From positions 9,920,001-9,984,000 of the forward strand of contig JASJZC010000005.1 in assembly GCA_037178855.1 (NCBI GenBank): a stretch of 64,000 nt of DNA, given 5' to 3'. Under the pieces are notes generated by a model. It made no database searches. It was not told the origin of the DNA and was given only the letters and a program-made list of their open reading frames with translations. Source of the DNA: Oscheius sp. JU75 (taxonomy: Eukaryota > Nematoda > Chromadorea > Rhabditida > Rhabditidae). Below are positions 58,758 through 64,000 of this stretch, in pieces (positions within the stretch are counted from its first letter, which is position 1; each line of letters opens with the position of its first letter). The position numbers and the translations under genes were made by a program.

Positions 58758-60009
58758 TTTTGGCTAAAAAAAAAACGAAGGGTTAGGTGAGTGAGATGCC
58801 AGATTGAAAGAGAATCGAGAGAATGCTTATCTTTAATAGATAAAAAGGATGAAAAGGCTTAACGCTTGAATTGTCAGTTTCTGGAGGCTCTCATGATTTA
58901 ATTTTACGTAAAGCTGCTTCCAGAGGCCCTACTCCTAGTCATTATTGCGCTTTTGATCGAAAACAACGTTCAGTGAAAGCTAAAAATGGGTTAGAGGCAA
59001 ACAGCAACAGAAGGCTGGAGGTAGAAGATTTCGATTTTCCGGCGCCGTGCGCAATCCTGCTCCAGTGACATGCTCTATTAGAGAGAGTAGAGGGGGAATA
59101 GGTTTAAAAATAAGAAGCAAACATCTGTAATCGGAAAAGACTGAAATGAAGAGTTTAGAGGCAAAAACAATTTTTCTACATAATTTTGTTTAATTTTGAC
59201 ATATTTTGGTTCCAAACTGCTGTTACATGGTCTTGATCGGAAGAGCAGCATTTTGCAAAAGCAAAAAGAGGCGAGGAAAGCAAGGAAATTTTTACCGCCA
59301 AAGTTCTCAACGAATGTTACCGTCTTTTTAAAACTTTCGTTACATGATCAGGAGTTCCAATCATTGTACGACTGTAACTTGGCGGCAAGTCTACTTTCTG
59401 CCTAAAGTCCTCTATTTTTTCTTGCTGTTTTGCTCTTATTTTGCTACTTTTCTTGTCATCTTTCCTTCTTTTTTTTGCTTTAGAAACATACTAGGATGCA
59501 TGAAAACGGCTAGTATCATTGATGAGGATTGAGAACCTTGTCCATTTTGCTATTTCATTCCTTTATACTGTTTTCGTCTCCTTACACCATTCCCTTTGTC
59601 CTGAACGACTGGTTATCGTCTTTTTTTCCATCATTTCTTCAAAAATTATCGTCAGAGCGCGTTTCTCGCCGACGATCTCCGGTCCCGAACTCACCTTCGT
59701 TCCTTCTTCCTCAGCCTTTCTTCTAACGCAAGAAAGTGGTTTTTCGTTTCAGACACGCTCTCTATGACGTTCTTTTGTCTATTTTATGTCTGGAAACTGG
59801 TTTACACTTCCAAAAATATTAATTTCTAGGATCAGTTTGTAAGATTTCCTGTTGCTGACCTTATCATGCAGCGGTTTTTTTTTCAATCCAAGACAAAATG
59901 GGATCTATCGATAGGATTTGCTGTAAAATCCTTGCCAAGCGACTATCCTTACCATTTTACCACTTTTATTGCCTTTTTCACTTCAAATGCACAAAATGTC
60001 CTGTTTCAG
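58758..60009. promoter_or_regulatory. divergent intergenic region between RNASEK and V-ATPase e
   Basis: About 1.25 kb between two divergent start codons with no supported gene. The TTTCAG immediately before the ATG at 60010 suggests a trans-splice or 5'-UTR splice acceptor. A bidirectional promoter is plausible but no specific element is identified. Confidence 0.5.
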
Positions 60010-61024
60010 ATGGGTATCGTCATTCCGCTAGCGTCAGTCTCAGGCTTCTGGCTGCTCATCGCCGTCGCTGGACCCCTTCTCGTGCCAAGCGGACCAAACA
60101 GAGGTTCGTTCTTTTTCACTTTTTTTTGACTTTCCGCTTGGGAGTTGATATTTTCTTCTCGTTGATTCGACCAAAACGTAGTCAACGTTTCGCTGTTGTC
60201 TATGCTGAATAATTTATCATTCAGAGCCAAAATTTAGTCAGTTTTTCCAAATGCAGCTTTGCAAAGTTGGACATTTCGTGGCTTGTGCGTATCCAGCCGT
60301 CCACAATAGAACCCTTGAAAACTTGCTGTAATATTGGGCAAAAATTGGTCAGATTTGGTACCATTTATCCTGTGAACTGCTTGCCAGAACTAGACCGTTA
60401 CAAAAGTACAGGTATAATAAAATGACGTGCAGTTTTGGTTCCTTGCGCTGGTCTTTAAATGATCATACAGTCTTGTGGACTGGAAAACATGCTAAACAAA
60501 CATTACGAGACAGAATGCGAAAAAGGCTGAAAAGGAAAATAAAAACTGTTTTCAGGTATTATCCGAACGATGATCATCATGACGGCCGTCTGCTGCTGGT
60601 CATTCTGGATCATGGTACGTTTTCTCTCACTTCACTTCTTAAGTACTGCTTTTTTTGTTCGCGGTTCCCGCCGAAAGAATGACAAAAAGAGGTTCAGCTT
60701 TGAGAGAGCTGTAAATTCCACACTACTTATCCTATTCTCAAAGTAAATTCCACGCTACTTATCCTATTCTGTAAAAGTTCAGCCATTGCTCTCTCTTTCT
60801 CAGAACTTTGTCTCTCTCTGGCTCGCAAAAGCTTGGAAATCGGACACAATATCTTTTTCGAATTTTTGTTAGATTTGCCGAGTCCTTTTCAAATCACCCA
60901 ATTTCAGGTCTATCTCCACCAACTGAACCCCCTCATCGGGCCGCAGATCAACGTCCGGACAATTCGTTGGATCTCCGATGTCTGGGGTAGAGCCAACTGG
61001 ACTTCGACAGCCTCCACAATATAG
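60010..61024 (+). CDS. ATP6V0E: V-type ATPase subunit e (ATP6V0E / vha-17-like)
   Basis: Small hydrophobic Vo-sector subunit of the V-ATPase proton pump, about 89 aa. Three exons: 60010-60103, about 60555-60614, 60908-61024. Two helices: PLASVSGFWLLIAVAGPLLV followed by the conserved PSGPNRG, and MIIMTAVCCWSFWIM followed by the family core YLHQLNPLIGPQI. The C-terminus ends RANWTSTASTI with an N-x-T site. Length and motif order match subunit e. TTTCAG precedes the ATG directly. Confidence 0.94.
60711..60774 (+). repeat. two-copy 32-bp tandem repeat in intron
   Basis: GTAAATTCCACACTACTTAT at 60711 and GTAAATTCCACGCTACTTAT at 60743 begin two nearly identical 32-bp units in intron 2 of the V-ATPase e gene. 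Confidence 0.85.
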
Positions 61025-61648
61025 CGACTCTCCGTTTACTTCTCCTCACATTCCTCTTCCCAAATTCACTTGAAACTTTGTCATACAGATCTGCCTTTTT
61101 GTTCCACTAAGTGCCTTTATTTACCGCCCAAAATTGTATGATATGACTGATTACCCGGATAGTTTTTACACAGATTTTAGCCATAAATCGCATTTATTAT
61201 TTCCCTTTTAAACTGAAAAGTTGTGTACATTATGTAATTGACGCAATCTTGCGCTCCGTAGGGAAATTAATTTTTTTTTTTACCATTTTTGGTGATTCTG
61301 GACCAAAACGTTTTCCATAGCAAAATAGTCATTGCTGAAGTAGTTTTGCTCGCTGAGCGGATTGAGCATCTCTGATGCTCAAAACAACAGAAAAACGTGG
61401 AAAGATACGGTTTTGTGCAGTAGGTAATTTTTCACCAAATCTAAACGCTCTGGCTAACAATTTACTGAAGGCAAGGACCAACAGACCACGTTTGAAAAGT
61501 CTGATCAAACATGTAAAGATGACTCGTAAACTTCCGGAGCCAGTGGCCACGGTTGCAGAAATCTCCATCCGGTTGGGGACAGATTATGAAGTTAGCTGGG
61601 TCCATTTGAGACTCATAAAATACCTAAATTTGTTACTTTTTAGAATAA
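61025..61648. other. intergenic, no supported gene
   Basis: Contains AT-rich runs and an open frame at 61375-61686 that overlaps the lipase 3' end on the opposite strand; I see no domain or splice support for it. Confidence 0.45.
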
Positions 61649-63865
61649 TTAAAGCTGTGCCTCGTAGGAGGGATGATAGGAAGTGAACTGGAGCTCACTG
61701 TTCCGGAAAGGAAGGTCTGGAACCCAGTCGCCTTCTCGGATGATGCGGAAGGTGTTGCCGACCTGGAAAATCAAGCAGACAATTTTTGGCTGTATTCCAA
61801 TGGTCAGACTACCACTCTTGTTCTCGACGAGCAACTTTCGAGTGTGCGGCGAACCAAAATCACCTGTCTCATTGTCCTTTAATTGTTCTGCATTTAGTCC
61901 GAAGCAAACTTATGGAACACCTGCATCCTAACAAAGAAAATACCTAGCCAAGAACATGGACTTGTTTATTTACCTCAATAGTCATTTGCTCAGAAATAAC
62001 AAATGTTCATCTTAGTTGTTTCGTGAAAGACTTATTCTATTGCGCCTAAGTTTTTTTTCTCATTGTACCCACTTCCCGCTCTTAGAAACCATTTCCTATC
62101 CCTCGACTCATCTTTCTATCCAAATATTGCTATCGCCCTTAGAGGAACTCAATGACAGCTATAACCTCTGATTCCTTTGAAATTTGCCCGCTTTCTATTC
62201 CCTTCTGTCAACCTGTCGAGTGCCCTTTCCTCTCACTTCAACCCGTCCGCGAGTTTCCCTCAAGCTACCCTTATAGATACAACATTTTCTCAACGGAGCT
62301 ATTCTCAAACTGACCTTGCCAACAATTAGTGTGCGCGAAAAGTAGTGCACACTAATTGCAATAGTGACTTCGGACAAACAGAGACTCGAGGACAATTTAA
62401 AATAAATTTGTTGTTTTAGAGAAAACTTTTTTTAGTACTCGTGCTCACCCAGCGAGCAGTACAATACGCGGGTGCTCGCGCTCGTACTCGTCCAGCCATG
62501 TGTGAGGCACATTTTCTGCTTGACTGGGCCAGGTTTTCCGACTGCTATGATCAGTCTGACGGATGCAGTTAAATCAGAACGGGGTTTTGAGATCGGACTG
62601 TTAGTAAGGGATTCCTCTCGGACAAGCTTGAACTCACCATTCTCGAGTGCATCTGAGCAAATTCCTCTCCCCCCGCTCTCGGTCCAGCCAGTGAGTAGTC
62701 GGTGACTGACCGCTCAAATCTGACAGCAATGTGCAGGGAGAAGATATCTCCCATGGTTCCTCCGAGGGAGTGACCACACGTCTAGAAATTCCTTTTTTCT
62801 TTGAACAAATGACTCACATAGACTTGGAAGGAAGAATATCTATCCATGACCTGCTCCAGAGACGACCCCATGCCCGCATTGATGAACTTCTCGTAGAGGT
62901 CGCCGTAGTATTTATTCAGCTTGAGCGGGTACTTGTTCCCCATAAGGACAGTTTTCGTGAACCGGAGACCCATGAGAACACCTTGGGTGTAGAGCTGAAA
63001 CAAAAAGTTCTGTGCAAAAACTACCTTCAGTAGTCAAAGCGATCCAAAGTTCTGGCTCATAACGGCACGTTTCAGGGCCTGCGTGAAACTAGGCTTCCTC
63101 TGTAAGAGTTAGAGGCTCAGGTATTATGATCCCCAGAGCCCTACTGTCTCATGGGATCTGACTGAACGATTTTCTGGCCCCTACAAACATATGCTTTCTG
63201 AGCAGCTAGGGTATACTTTTTTAGACTATTCTGTTTCCAAAAGAGTTTCAGGCTCGTCAAGGGTTGTTCTTTCCTGTCGTTCTCACACGGTTGAGATGCT
63301 CTTCGAACGACCAAATTGCGTGACAAATTAGCTCTCCTCTAACGCACTTTCCCCCAAGATACGGCCCCAAACTTACAGCCATTCCCGGCATGGTTCCTCG
63401 GAAACAGACCCAGATGCCTCTTTCTTGCTCATCTACGAAGATCACTCCTGTTGTTTCCTGCTGAAATATCTTCTGTCAATCAAAAACTGACGCTCTCTCG
63501 GTCGTCCGTCTCTATCTCTGTGAAAATCTCTTCCTCTGCATGTCTCTCTCTCTCTTTTGTCCGCTTTTGTCCGCCTCTTTGTCTCTGTACTTGTCCCCGT
63601 CTCTCTATTTAAAATATTAGCTTACCATTCCAGCGAATGCTTTAACAGTGAACCCGGCCCAAATCTTGATCTGAGGTCTGATTCTGTCCAGGCATTGCTG
63701 GGTCTGAAACTTGGTCTTTTTCTGCTCAAAAAGGTCACAAACATTACCCTCGAGAGAGTTATTCCATCTGGTTGTAGCCAGGGTGAAAAATGTCACCTCT
63801 CTCCTGACAAAACTGTCATTATAGGCAGATTTCGGTTGAACTGTCGAAGAGGGACAATTGGTCAT
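61649..63865 (-). CDS. class 3 lipase (Lipase_3 family)
   Basis: Secreted-type triacylglycerol lipase fold, about 252 aa as modelled. Exons: 63865-63626, 63460-63377, 62994-62818, 62781-62638, 61762-61649, all joined in phase. Motifs: WVCFRGT (oxyanion strand); KLNKYYGDLYEKFINAGMGS; catalytic elbow GHSLGG with Ser at about 172; YSLAGPRAGGEEFA; then FRIIREGDWVPDLPF with the likely catalytic Asp at about 227; and YHPSYEAQ with the likely His at about 245. The C-terminus stops soon after the His, shorter than many nematode relatives. The frame is open for about 20 codons upstream of the chosen ATG, and no signal peptide is seen, so a 5' exon may lie near or beyond the window end. Confidence 0.82.
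62323..62358. repeat. perfect 12-bp inverted repeat
   Basis: CAATTAGTGTGC (62323-62334) is mirrored by GCACACTAATTG (62347-62358) around a 12-nt loop, within the last intron of the lipase gene. Confidence 0.9.
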
Positions 63866-64000
63866 GGTTAGGGTGTAAATGTTGCTCGGACACTCGTATT
63901 TCGAACTGTGACACGAGTTTGAGGTCAAGCACCATCAAAAGAAAACTTTGTGTAACTTTTGAAAATGGAAAGACCTGCACTTTTTCCCCGAGAAGAGCTG
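63866..64000. other. window end, probable 5' region of the lipase gene
   Basis: A possible acceptor (GTGTCACAG on the minus strand) lies near 63910. No signal-peptide exon could be assigned. Confidence 0.35.

Noticed and set aside
61375-61686. 103-codon plus-strand open frame
   Set aside because: It runs antisense to the lipase 3' exon and shows no motif.
63020-63140. Extra exon for the lipase between FRGT and the next conserved block
   Set aside because: It contains an in-frame stop, while the flanking exons join directly in phase and match the family order without it.
1-64000. CRISPR arrays, rRNA and tRNA genes
   Set aside because: No regularly spaced repeats with unique spacers; no clear T-loop with matching acceptor stem was noticed. 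A dedicated tRNA scan was not possible here.

Overview
This window looks like nuclear DNA of a nematode. The evidence is a cuticle collagen with the usual N-terminal transmembrane segment and RQKR processing site, four copies of the nematode-enriched DUF268 family, chemoreceptor-type 7TM sequence, very short introns (mostly 34-48 nt, ending in TTTCAG), splice acceptors placed right before start codons (possible trans-splice sites), and mariner, maT-like and RTE-like transposon remains. I cannot name the species. All gene models were built by hand from frame, splice phase and paralogue comparison; none was checked by a database search.

Layout. 1-4.0 kb: transposon graveyard (defective mariner, RTE-like non-LTR fragment, maT/Tc1-like fragment). 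4.4-5.7 kb: a two-exon unknown gene and an unknown open frame. 6.4-10.8 kb: two tandem DUF268 genes with matching exon structure. 10.8-21.4 kb: a family of small secreted Cys-rich proteins (three intact, several broken), mixed with a C2H2-like fragment, a cuticle collagen, a small secreted peptide, two partial chemoreceptors, a mariner of full length (defective transposase) and a truncated one. 21.6-22.3 kb: a small C2H2 zinc-finger gene. 22.3-34.2 kb: about 12 kb without a convincing gene, rich in CT/GTCTCT microsatellite. 34.2-39.6 kb: TPRA1-type membrane protein converging on a P-loop sulfotransferase. 41.1-42.2 kb: a multi-exon unknown gene. 42.3-45.1 kb: a diverged pair of about 0.45-kb direct repeats. 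46.7-50.2 kb: a divergent DUF268 pair. 50.4-63.9 kb: a gene-dense housekeeping and metabolic block: CD36/SCARB, beta-1,4-galactosyltransferase family, SAM methyltransferase, TMA7, RNASEK, V-ATPase subunit e and a class-3 lipase.

Themes. Two small V-ATPase Vo membrane proteins (subunit e and RNASEK/subunit f) lie head to head. The Cys-rich secreted family carries its own promoter box 25-55 bp upstream of each start, and even decayed copies keep it. Tandem and dispersed duplication followed by decay dominates the first third of the window. AGAGACA/TGTCTCT microsatellites fill many introns in either orientation.
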